DNA from: Chrysaora quinquecirrha
Lineage: Eukaryota; Cnidaria; Scyphozoa; Semaeostomeae; Pelagiidae
Length of the DNA: 64,000 nt
Reading direction: 5' to 3'
Assembly: GCA_014526335.1 (NCBI GenBank)
Contig: JACTAT010000060.1
Coordinates: 8,721,686 to 8,785,685, forward strand
The notes beneath the pieces are model-generated. The model searched no databases and was not told where the DNA came from. It was given only the letters and a program-made list of their open reading frames with translations. Shown here in pieces: positions 47,063 through 57,225 of the stretch. The position numbers were made by a program, and so were the translations under genes. The first letter of the stretch is position 1, and the number at the start of each line of letters is the position of its first letter.

Positions 47063-47523
47063 ATTCCCTCTTTTCAGGTTAATTTCCCGTTAGCATTGAA
47101 GAAGTGACAGCTGCACGAAAAAGTGCCAAAGGGCTGAAAATGGCTATCCTTTTGAAAGAGCCTCTTTCTCGCTTATTATCTTTTCTCAGAAACACCCTCT
47201 GGTGACCAGACTCCCTTTCTCAATCTATGTTTTTTGTCTTTCTCTTCCGTGTAAACATGATAGAAGAGAGAAAATAAATTTGAACCTCAGAAACTTTATT
47301 CATCGATGTCTTCAAAAAACACACTTTTCATGATTTTTCGTTAACAAGCCTACCTACATTACGCTATACGTCTAACTTATACACAAAGAGACTAATATTT
47401 CTTCTATGAGCTATAAGAACTATCCAATTTTAAGATGATTCCTTTTCCTCAAGCCTTGGTTCAGTCTTAAATAAAACATTATACGCATCTTTGACATCTT
47501 CTTTCAATTTCGTGTCTAAAACT
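47063..47523. other. Intergenic region between LAP1-like and AK5N-like genes
   Basis: No open frame of note. A minus-strand AATAAA lies at about 47297-47302 and may end the upstream AK5N-like transcript. The remainder should carry the LAP1-like promoter. Confidence 0.4.
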
Positions 47524-48040
47524 TTAGAATTCCTTTTCTGCAGATACAATGTCTAAGAAGCTATCCCAGTTCAAACCACGCGTGTTTTTAGCAGCTTGCA
47601 TGCATTTTTCGATGTATTGAATCGGATCTTCTGGTCTCCTGTATAATAAAGCAGTCAACAGACTCTAAAAGGAAATATAAAGGGTGTAAAAAGTTAGTAA
47701 AAAGCTCTCGAATAGTTTAATGTCTGCCAATCCTGTCTAAACCTAACGAGGGATTATGCAATTAAGAAATAAGGAGCTCCCAATATAAGTCAAAAATCGC
47801 GACATTATTGCAATCATAGAAAGCTGAGATCAAATTTTCCTTCCCTGTACCAGCTTAACCAGCAGGAATTAAGATTAAATCAGTGAAAAAACTTGTCTAA
47901 CCGAGACACTGAAACTCTCGAAATTGAGAACAACGCCAAAAATATATATATTTTCTTACCTCAAAGATTTGAAAAAGATCTTTCCTAGCAAGGTATGTCT
48001 TTGCATCTTCTGGTGTAATATCAGATGACTTAGCAGCCAT
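47524..48040 (-). CDS. Small protein resembling adenylate kinase 5 N-terminus (RIIa-like)
   Basis: Two exons (48040-47960 and 47664-47524) give 73 residues starting MAAKSSDITPEDAKTYLARK and including FESLLTALLYRRPEDPIQYI. This resembles the first 60 residues of adenylate kinase 5 (an AKEYLARREIPQLFESLL-type start), a helical RIIa/DPY-30-like docking region. A stop codon follows AEKEF, and only about 460 bp remain before the LAP1-like gene on the same strand, so no kinase domain is attached here. It could be a stand-alone docking protein or the truncated remains of a larger gene. The donor (GTAAG) and acceptor are good. It is divergent from FLCN, with 255 bp between start codons. Confidence 0.7.
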
Positions 48041-48194
48041 TATAATTATGGGAATTACTGTTTGCAACAATCTAAATTACAAGAAAGCAAATCACAAATC
48101 ACCTGTTACACATATGTTGTGATCAGCTGATCAGAAAACAATAAAACAGGCTAGATTAAGTTGGCATGACGACTGCAGCCTCGTAATGGTGTTC

Positions 48195-48232
48195 GCATGT
48201 GATAGTCATGTGACCAAATGACGGTCATGTGA
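48195..48232 (+). promoter_or_regulatory. CATGTG E-box / M-box cluster upstream of FLCN
   Basis: Two perfect TCATGTGA boxes (48206-48213 and 48225-48232) and a third CATGTG (48196-48201) lie in 36 bp, about 65-100 bp before the FLCN ATG, in the shared promoter with the AK5N-like gene. TCATGTGA is the MITF/TFE M-box. In mammals FLCN is a target of these factors. Conservation of the site in this animal is an inference. Confidence 0.6.
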
Positions 48233-48295
48233 TCAAAGTAGGAAAACAAACTGTGGGCCTTTCTGCATCTTGCACTGCGAAGTGCAGAGCTCAGG

Positions 48296-49977
48296 ATGAA
48301 TGCTGTAATTGCTCTCTGTCATTTTTGCGAAGTTCATGGACCAAGCATACTCTTTAGCACGCAAGCTTTTCACTGCGCTAATCACAACCCCGAAGACGTC
48401 CTGAATGGAGCAGAGGCTTCCCTCACAGCTTGTGGAAATTTCAATCATAGCAGCCTTGTTGGCCTAAGAGCAAAATCTCCTGTTGCTTTTGGCGAGAACC
48501 CACAACATGATGACAGATCTTCAAAGAGAAATACGCCAACAAGTCACCCTCCGATTCAAACAACTTGTGAGGCATGTACATCTATTCAGCAAGGTGATCC
48601 AGGGTTTTTAAGCATAGACAAGGAATCCCATATAAGTTATATCAGTCGACAAAACCCTGAAGACCAGGAACTATACAGCATTTTAAGACATGCCTGCGTG
48701 AGGAGTCTAAGTTGTGAGGTTTGTCCTGGAAGGGAAGGACCAATAATGTTTGGTGATGAGGCCAGTGGCTATGTTTTCAGTCATACATTCTTTTTAAAAG
48801 ACAGCCAATCGAGAGGATTCCAAAGGTGGTACAGCATAATTTGCGTCATGATGGACCGTGTGTATTTACTCAATTCATGGCCATTTCTTTTGAATAATTT
48901 CAAATCAATTATAGATGAATTACAAAAAAGATGCGATACAACATTCAAAACTGAAAAGGCTGAGAACCCTTTGGTTGATCAAAGATTACATATGTCTGCT
49001 AATTTGTCCTTGCTTAATCCTGGGCAATTTAGAAGAACAAGAGGTGGAAATCAGAACTATCGATCTTTATATGATTTGACTTGTGATAAAAACATCTTTC
49101 AGTATCTACACAAGTACTTTGCATGGATTTTAAAAGCTTCAGGTCAGCGTTTCTGTGAGAGCTTTGTTCAAGGACCTCCAGTAAGGGATATATCAATCAC
49201 TGATGATGAGAAACAACTTGCTGAGCCAGTGGAAAGCCCTGTTTTTGCATCTTTAAGACAAATATTCAAAATTATCCCTCTAGAAAGTTTTAAACTAATA
49301 GCTTATCATGTTGTGATTGGAGATCAGCTGATTGTGAGAGGGAAAAACTCTGATGCTGTGACTTCATTTCTTGAGGTATTCAAAGATCTTCTACCTGAAG
49401 GTTGTTGCAGAGCAATTTCATATGCAGACGAGTACCAAGACTCTTGGAAATGCAATTTTCTAGGCATTGCTCAAGAGGTTGAAATACCAGATCATATACT
49501 GTCATCAAATCTTTATGTCCTTGTGGAGGTATTTTCAGCATCAAGTCAAATTGAAAATGACACTGAATCTGCATCAAGAAATCAAGACTTGCATGGGCTC
49601 ACGGTGGACGTTAAAGCCAGCCCTATTCAAAGTTTACCTTCTTATTTGGTTAAAGTACTGAATGCTTTGCAAGATGAGGATTTTCAGATTCAGTTTTCAA
49701 AGTGATGCTCTCAAGTTTAAAAGGTGAGTGGATGAATAAGGTGAAAGTTATGTTTCAGTTTACAAAGGCTGGCTCAAGAACTTCTGCAGAAAAGGTTAAG
49801 TTATTGAAAGTTTTGAACGCAAAACCAGAGGATGAGATTCTTCTAAAATTTTGGATGACATTTTTAAGTAGGCCTTACAGGACACATTTGCTGACTTGTG
49901 CTAGTCAGAAATCTGGGAACAAGACAGGAATTCTAGGTGCATCATCAAGTGATCAGCTTTTTTTGTCAGTTCCTTGA
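48296..49977 (+). CDS. FLCN: Folliculin (intronless copy)
   Basis: It starts MNAVIALCHFCEVHGPSILF, as in vertebrate folliculin, and keeps the longin/DENN landmarks CVRSLSCEVCPGREGPI, FSHTFFLKDSQSRGFQRWYS and NFLGIAQEVEIPDHILSSNL. The conserved C-terminus (EEWMNKVKV-like GEWMNKVKVMFQFTK, LLKFWMTFLSRPY) lies in the next frame. A stop at 49703-49705 interrupts the frame, and a one-base insertion before it (near 49700) joins the two parts in register, for about 560 residues. Folliculin, with FNIP, is the GAP for RagC/D in nutrient signalling at the lysosome and controls TFEB/TFE3. There is no intron, unlike the vertebrate gene, but no poly-A tract follows. Near-complete conservation argues for a working gene with an assembly error. 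Confidence 0.9.
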
Positions 49978-50509
49978 GTTGTAATATTATACAAAATTTC
50001 TACCCATCATACAAGTCTACTTGTGTTTGGTAGTGTGGATGCATAAAAATCAGCTGTTGTATAAAAGATGAAAATCTCATGGCTGGAAAACATTATTATG
50101 TATAACTTCAAGTAAACCCCTTCCCTTGACTCAATAAACTCAGCTCTGAAGTGTGACTGTGAAATTTAATGCCTTGATGTAATGCCTAGATATAGTGCAG
50201 AAAATCTGTCATGAATACTTTATTACCGGGATATACTGATCTTATAATAATTACAAATACATTGCCATTTACAAAGCCAAAAATATCAAATCCAAGCATA
50301 GCATATATATGCATGCACGGCAGTACCGTCGAGAGGGTGGGTCCAGTGGGGTGAAAGATGCTCGAAAAATTCAAATTATCGTTAATGATTACTCCCAAAA
50401 CATCCCGAGAGTCAGGTATGATGACAATACCCTGGGACCTGTTCTGCCTCTGGACAGCCCTGCACGGAAACCTCATATACAGCACAGCTACTTATATATT
50501 CAATTAACA
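49978..50509. other. Convergent intergenic region, FLCN / GRL
   Basis: It holds the 3' UTRs of FLCN (AATAAA near 50132) and of the receptor gene. No repeat or further gene was recognised. Confidence 0.45.
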
Positions 50510-53500
50510 TTACTTAAGAAAAGCAGCCTGTGCAAAAACTCCAACAAGCGTTGTTAAAATTACACAGAAAAACGATGCCCTATCCCACGTGACCATTACT
50601 CCTGCTACAGAGTAACCTATCGTGTCCAGAATAACCTCAAGGTATTTTAGATATTTCTCATAATTAAATGTCTTGCGTCCTTTTTTGTTCTTCCCAACAC
50701 CCTCTGCTTTATCCTTCTCGTCTTCATTTGCTTTTTTGTAACATTGTTTCCAACTATTTTTCGTTTTCAATGTCGGACGCTTCAAACCTGATCCGGGTCT
50801 ATTTCTTAGCATCGTCCAACCTTTCTTTCTCTTATTTCCCTCTGTTTTATTGTTGCCGAAATTGTCCTGGTTAGTTCTATAACTTTCGATGTCAATGAGG
50901 CAGGTTTCGCTACTATTTCGCTTGCTATAATTCATGACATTTAAATTGTTGTCATTCCCTTTTGTCAGATCTGTAAATTTCACATCCTCGGTGCCTTTAG
51001 CGTAAATCTCACTCAAATCCGATGAACGTTTAACCAAATCTTTATTATCATGATCGTCAACATCACTTTTCCTCCCAAGATTATCGATACTCTTTGTTAT
51101 CAATTTAAGAACCTTGGTGCTTTCTGTCCGCGTAATCGAGGATGTGCGTGCAATCGAGGCTCTTCTTGTAAACGATGCTCTGCGAGTAATCGAGGCTCTC
51201 CGTCTGACTGTCGGATTGTTGCCACTAGCAGTATTGAAAATAGAATCTAGGCCAGTTTTCCTTTGCTTCAACGATGGTTTCTTCTGCCCTGCTTCAAAAT
51301 GTCTTTCCCATATTTCGTCATACATTTCTGGTATCTCCACCCATGCTTGAATAACGTTGTACTTGTATTTCCTATACGTCATCGTCACCCATGCGGCAAA
51401 TAAAAGCGGTGTAACAGTCCAAATTAGGGGTGTTATTGCGAACCACACATATATAGCAAAGCGACGTACAAATAAGAAGTTGTATGCATTGACCACGAAG
51501 GAAACACTTGTTGCTACCAATATCAATGCAAGGACAGGCTGAAAGACAAAATATTTGTCAAAAAAACGGGTTTTCTTTCACAAGAATAGACGATAGAGAT
51601 GATTAGCATTTTAGTAATATAGACCAGCTAGGGGCCCGTGTTGCCAAAGCTAATTTTCCTGAACAGCTCAATAATGAGTTTAGGGTGGGATTTTTGATGG
51701 TTTCTTTGGTTTATATATATATATCTTTTGCATAAAATCTTCGCTTATCTGACTACCTGCATATGGACCCTGTATTTTATTTACTATATGACTATATACA
51801 TGGCAAGCTTTAGCTTATATGGACCCTGTATTTTATTTACTATATGACTATATGGCAAGCTTTAGCTTTAGGTATTGTTAAGCATTGCTGAGAGTTTTCT
51901 TGCCAGGCTTTTGCTGTTCACTCTGAATTTTCTTCTATATCTGATATGTTTTCTACATCCGACCACAAAAATTCTGCACATAACTCCCGAAATTTTTGAA
52001 CTGCTGAATTCTGCCTATAACTGCTAGAATTTTTGAAAAATATACATCATTCGGGCATTCAAAAAAATTTGCTGCCTTTTCCAAAGACGATGGGGACACA
52101 TGAAACTAAAGTGAAGGGTTTACGGAAAAAGAAAGGTTTCACACCCAATGAACCACAGTTAAAAAACGATGCATGGGCATCTGTGAAAGCCTCAGAAACA
52201 ATATGAGAATATTTGCCGCACTGTTGTACAGATCCTTGCAATGGGAGAAAAGAAATAGACTCAAGATTAAAGGCATGTTGCCCAGTGCTCTCCTCTTCCT
52301 ATACATGCAATAGAAGCTTTTCTCAGTGAACTTACCGTATACTTTTCCGAACATCTGCTCAACAACCTTGTTCTTTTTGAAAATAATGTTACTGCATCAG
52401 AGAATATTAACTTTGGTGGATGCTGCTTCAACTCTTCAGTCATGTAGGCTACAACGAAAAGATTCAGTGACGTCAGACATTCATCGTATTAAAAAAACAC
52501 GCCTAACTACTTACCTCCTACCTACCACGTGGAAAAACATTAGACTACACACAGCTCTGTGGAATAAATTGTCCCGGTTTGCTGAGACGGGACATTTTGC
52601 CGAGATCTTGCCTCTACTGTTATTTCTTTGTGTTATCCACGTTTGAGTTACATGATAAAATTATGAATTGACAGAAAGAAAAAACTTACTGTTGAATTCT
52701 TTCATTGATATTTGCAACGTGTACAGCATTACAAGGTGGAGAAGTAGAAAAAGCCAAAATGCGTAAAATATATGAAGCAGACTTGTCATTCTTAGCACGT
52801 TTAGGAATTGTTCCACTTGGACAGGTACGAATTTTGTACTATTGCTTCCACCTTTGTTGAAATTGATTCTCAATGCACCATCGTATGCATAGCATCCAAA
52901 CTGTGCCAATGCTCCAAATGCTGAAAACCCTGGCATTGTGTATGGGAATATCTGCAACGAAACAAGTTGTTATTTAGTAACCTTAGATTTCCGTTGGTGC
53001 TTTCCGTCAGGGACCTGCCACCAGATGGGCAAGACCCACAGATAAAAAAAATCACGGTTTTTCTCAAAATATTCTGTACGACATGGTCTACACGTTTTTC
53101 CAAAAATACCTTAGCTATAACTTGGTCGAGAAATCAGAATAATTTCTGACTGGGTATTATTATCGTTATTATGGAATATGGTAAATTTTGGGCGAAATCA
53201 GTTATAAATAGCGAGTAAGAACAAATTAAAGGTGGGTTGGTGTGTGAAACATCTTGCCCATTTAGCAGACGCTTCCAACCTCCAATTCACCAATGGGCGT
53301 CCTCTCTTCTGCTCAGACATTTGTCTATGTTGAAGGTGATGTTGCGTCGTGGACTGATCCAGCTGGCTTGTGGTGTCAGAAGCTGAGCGAGGTCGTGATT
53401 CGAGCTCCATCTACGGAAGAGTAACAGCCAGGGTTGAGGTCTCGATTGTAGTCAACCAACTGCTGAGGTCCTAAGCGCCTGGCATTAAGTACACCATTTC

Positions 53501-55640
53501 GCTTTCACCACCACCTTAATCTGTGCATCTTGACTTGCTGCAAATGCATCATGTATGCATCATGACTTGCTGTGAATGCTGCAACAAACGTATGCATCAG
53601 ATTTGCTGCGAATGCATCTTGTATGCATCTTGACTTGCTGTGAATGCTGCAACAAACGTATGCATCATGATTTGCTGCGAATGCATCTTGTATATGTATG
53701 CATCATGATATGTTGCGAATACATCTTGTATGCATCATGATTTGTTGCGAATGCATCTTGTATATGTATGCATCATGATATGTTGCGAATGCATCTTGTA
53801 TGCATCATGATTTGCTGCGAATGCATCTTGTATATGTATGCATCATGATATGTTGCGAATGCATCTTGTATGCATCATGGTTTGTTGCGAATGCATCTTG
53901 TATGCATGATGATTTGTTGCAAACGCATCTTGTATGCATCTTGACTTGATGCGAATGCTGCAGCTAATGTATGTATCGTGACTTGCTGCAAACGCATCTA
54001 TTTTGTATGCATCATGACGCGAATACAAGAATTACAAGAATTTCGTTTTCACTCTAAACTTACCTTAAAAATTCGTTTTAGATTAATAAAGGTTCTTTCA
54101 TATCGGCCATCTTTCAATAACTTCTTCATCATGTTGATAAAGCAAGGTATGGAGTACTGAATCGTATATATCGAGCCAAGCACGAACATAAACAGGTATA
54201 TGCCAATTGATGTCGCCCACGATGCGTGAAATACAAATACTGCTTCGTAGAAATCCAAACTGAAGTGTATCAGTATATTCAAAAGCCACACAAATCTGCC
54301 AATATGTCCTTTATATGAGTTGTATGGTTTTGTTGTGTCTCCGATGACAGATGAAAGAAGATAAACTCTTTCGACAGTGAATTTGAATATTTCCACTTTC
54401 TCATCCGTATTGTCCGTTTGGGGTTCGTAAGAGATTGGTTCTTCGTTTTCCGACGCACTATCTCTTACTTCTGTTATGGATACCTCGACGTGTGTAGATT
54501 TATCTTTTAAACTGCCATTAGGCTTCAACTTCTTTTTGCCAAGACTTTCGAATCTCCCTTCATCTTCATTTTTCTTTATGACGTCACTAGCTAGAAGTGT
54601 AGCAGATTAAAATTTGTTTAAACTTATCGAATGTGCTCTGGCGTAGTGGCCTAATCGAGCTGACTCATGGTGTCGGAAGCTCAGCTAGGTCAGGGTTCGA
54701 GCCCCAGCAACCAGCAACGGTAGCGTCACAGCTAGAGTTGAGGTCTCGATTAGTTAACCTCTTACTGAGATCCTAGCGACTGGCGCTAAACACACCATTT
54801 CACAACCATTTGCCGAGAACCAAGATGGATAGTATGAATGGGCTACGTATTTGGTTACGTACGCGCTACGTACACCACGAAGGGCTTCATGAAGCATCAA
54901 AAATCAAGACTTCGGGAAAGGCTAAAACATTCTTTTTCTGCCATACGTACTTGCAGATCACATTTAAAGAATGGTATCAGGTCGATTCGCCCTTTCTCCG
55001 TTTCGCCCAACTTCCTTTTCGTCCAAGCTGGTCTTTTCCCCAACATTCTTGGTTTTCTCGTGTAACTAAATTACTTGCTATTTATCACTTTTTATGACTA
55101 AAACAGTCACCAAGGTGATGATCGGGGGTTTGGGGGGCAGAGCCCCCAATATCATCGATCAAATAATGGGCAAACTACAAGAAAGAAGTTATCCGTGTCA
55201 TTTCAGATTGGGCGAACGACCATGATGGGTTGGGCGAAACGTCTTAACAAGTTGGGCGAAAAGGAAGTTGGGCGAATCTTTGGCTGGGCGAAACGTCTTG
55301 AAAGCCAAAGAATAGTCTTAAAAAATTCAATCTGGTCAGCAAATGTTTTCGACAAGAGAGGAAGATACTTTCACCGCGCCGCGCTTCGATTCAAAAAAGC
55401 TTTCGCCAACCTTCCTTTTGGCCGAACTTTCTAAAACATTTTTTCGACAGATGCCCAAATGAATAATCGATAGATGTCTTTGGAAAATATGCCTTCTAAA
55501 GTAACAAGAGGAAAATTTTGCGTGGTTTGAAAGAAGTATGAAATTTTACAGGTTCGAGCTAGATCTAGTACAACAGAACCGAACAGAACACTCACCTTTG
55601 CCAGCAACTTTTGAAATGTAATAAAAAATCCAACCAATGA
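50510..55640 (-). CDS. Gustatory-receptor-like seven-TM protein
   Basis: Exons are 54590-54064, 52951-52690 and 51538-50510 (stop at 50510); a probable earlier exon ends at 55596 (IIGWIFYYISKVAG). Seven hydrophobic helices can be counted, the last after a DR pair: TWDRASFFCVILTTLVGVFA, then Q. This fits the insect Gr/GRL signature TY-x5-Q with Leu for Tyr, and the preceding DR...FF pattern. The long cytoplasmic loop before TM7 is basic and has tandem RRAS PKA-like sites. GRL proteins are chemoreceptor-superfamily ion channels or developmental proteins; the ligand is unknown. The 262-nt middle exon leaves phase 1 while the next exon reads from phase 0, so an extra base (perhaps in the AAA near 52700) or an error is present. 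The 5' exon boundary is uncertain. Confidence 0.6.
51120..51245 (-). repeat. In-frame 18-bp coding repeat (PKA-site array) in GRL
   Basis: The minus strand encodes RRASIT, RRASFT, RRASIA and RTSSIT in succession, a six-residue period from an 18-bp repeat. Each RRAS is a canonical basophilic (PKA-type, RRxS) site, in the cytoplasmic loop of the receptor. Confidence 0.75.
51764..51873 (+). repeat. Twofold direct repeat in GRL intron
   Basis: The string atatggaccctgtattttatttactatatgactatat occurs twice, each time followed by ggcaagctttagctt, with a period of about 59 bp. It is in the intron between the last two exons. Confidence 0.8.
53334..53515 (+). repeat. tRNA-derived SINE copy (53.3 kb)
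   Basis: tggactgatccagctggctt, the cgaggtcgtgattcgagct B-box-like region, caaccaactgctgaggtcct and aagtacaccatttcgc. It is close to full length and lies in a GRL intron. Confidence 0.75.
53540..54020 (+). repeat. Minisatellite (tgcatcatgatttgctgcgaatgcatcttgta)n
   Basis: About 480 bp of roughly 31-58-bp units alternating tgcgaatgcatcttgtatg and catcatgatatgttgcgaat with inserted tatgtatg. It is in the GRL intron before the 54064 exon. The small frames it yields are artefacts. The repeats do not have the unique equal spacers of a CRISPR. Confidence 0.88.
54632..54811 (+). repeat. tRNA-derived SINE copy (54.6 kb, near consensus)
   Basis: It has an A-box tagtggcctaatcgagct and a B-box ggttcgagccccag about 50 bp apart, then gattagttaacct and actggcgctaaacacaccat. 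It is the most complete copy in the window. Confidence 0.8.
54985..55290. repeat. Inverted TTCGCCCAACTT repeat
   Basis: Left words attcgccctttctccgtttc and gcccaacttccttttcg are matched in inverse at the right by ttgggcgaaaaggaagttgggcgaatc. A foldback of roughly 300 bp near the 5' end of the GRL gene. The class is unknown. Confidence 0.55.
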
Positions 55641-57225
55641 TCTTCAAAGCCTACCGACTCATATCATACATAAGAACAGTTTTGTCTTTCTCGCAGTTTT
55701 ATTCCTGCTTATAGTATTTATTTATTTGTTTGTTTGTTTGTTTGTTATTCGTCAAGGCTTAGCACTAGCAGGTATATTTTTTCATCAAAATAAAATACAA
55801 TTTCCTCTTCTCGACCACACGTTATTTTGCATCGTTTTGATATTGTTGACACTTTATATTATCACATTATCACAACTTCTAATTATATTCATGATGATTA
55901 TGAACGCATATTGTACTTTTTCTACCCAATTAAAAAATGTTTAACAATGAGATATTGATTAATTTGACCATTTCGTTTCAAAGTCGCCTTAATTCCTAAC
56001 AATAGGCTACGTATGTTTCACTTCTGTTGCGCTTGCCGAATGATCCCTTGCTATTAGGGTTTATGGGTGTCAGCCTGCCTGTGCTGTGAAGGTAGAAGGT
56101 GAAGGTGAAATGGTATGAGATTTCGACCCTGGTTGTGACCCTACCGTAGCTAGGGCTCGAACCCCGACCTCGCCCAGCTTCTGACACCACGAGTCAGCTG
56201 GCTTAGGCCAAGACGCCACATAACCTCCATATCTCCTGCTTTCCGGGACGACTTGTGTACGATTTCATTGTTTTTACGCGGGAACATGTCGGTGAACGGA
56301 TCCGATTAGATTCGTTTTTCTAGCGTACTCAAACAGATATGATAACGAATCCATGGGGTTCTCTGTAAACAAAAAGCCTGTCATGACCTTTTAGGAACGG
56401 ATTCCCCTGTAAGCGGGGTCCTAAAACCCCGCCCTAGTTTTCTGCTCTAGTTGGTACTTGTCCTGGCCTATGCTATAGTGTTCATTGTTTGTTTCTGAAG
56501 GGCAGTTCACTCCGATTCACTCCTTAAAATCTTGTACACACTTTTGCTAGGATTTCTATTGTTTTCAAAGAAATTCTCTGGAAATCCTTTAGGTTTGACG
56601 GGAATACCGTGAACTTCATCGAGCACTTTCACACTCAAAGTTTTTGGGCATATTACAAAAACAAGACCCTGTGACCATAGGACCGGACCTAGGACCCTAT
56701 AGGACCTTGGGTCTTCAATTCCACATTATTTGAAGCCGAAATTTTCACAGAAAAATAAGAAACTTTGCTGCATTGCTGATCTTAGTTTATTATTAAAATC
56801 CTGTACAGTCGCTGATAAAATGATTAAAAATCAGTATCACCAAGGAAGGAAAAGAGGATTAAAATAAACTTTCAATACAGTAATCAGAAGTCACAAAAGG
56901 TTGACAATCCTGTTTCGCAAATCATTGTTTAAGACGCGAAAATAAATTTGATATCACCCCCGTTTATGTTCAAAACATCCAGAAGTTGCCATCGTTGTAT
57001 ACGGTGTCTGCATTGCTTCCGTATTAAAAAGACAATGAAGTTCGAAGGGGTATGACCCAGGGTCCTATAAGGTCCTAGGTCCGGCCCTATGGTCATAGGG
57101 TCTTGTTTTTATAATATGCCAAGTTTAAATTTGTCACACAATTGCGACCCAATTGTTCGGTGAGGGACAACATCTAAATCCCGTTCGTTCGTTGTTGCTG
57201 ACTAGAACACGAAAGCAGAAAGAAC
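55641..57225. other. Intergenic region, GRL / dioxygenase
   Basis: Divergent region with AT-rich sequence, a minus-strand SINE at 56085-56226 (gctagggctcgaaccccg) and a foldback element at 56647-57120 about 105 bp before the dioxygenase ATG. No coding exon is seen with confidence. Confidence 0.5.
56647..57120. mobile_element. Foldback element with about 68-bp TIRs
   Basis: The left ggcatattacaaaaacaaga matches in inverse the right tcttgtttttataatatgcc. The inverted match continues through ccggacctaggaccctatagg and its partner cctataaggtcctaggtccgg. About 474 bp, non-coding, immediately upstream of the dioxygenase gene. Confidence 0.8.

Noticed and set aside
52059..52646. Possible exon or transposon fragment (PNEPQLKNDAW-like peptide)
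   Set aside because: Short disjoint frames without splice signals or a recognised family; left unannotated.
53540..54020. CRISPR-like regular repeats
   Set aside because: Eukaryotic context, no cas genes, and the intervals between repeats are themselves repeats rather than unique spacers of equal length.
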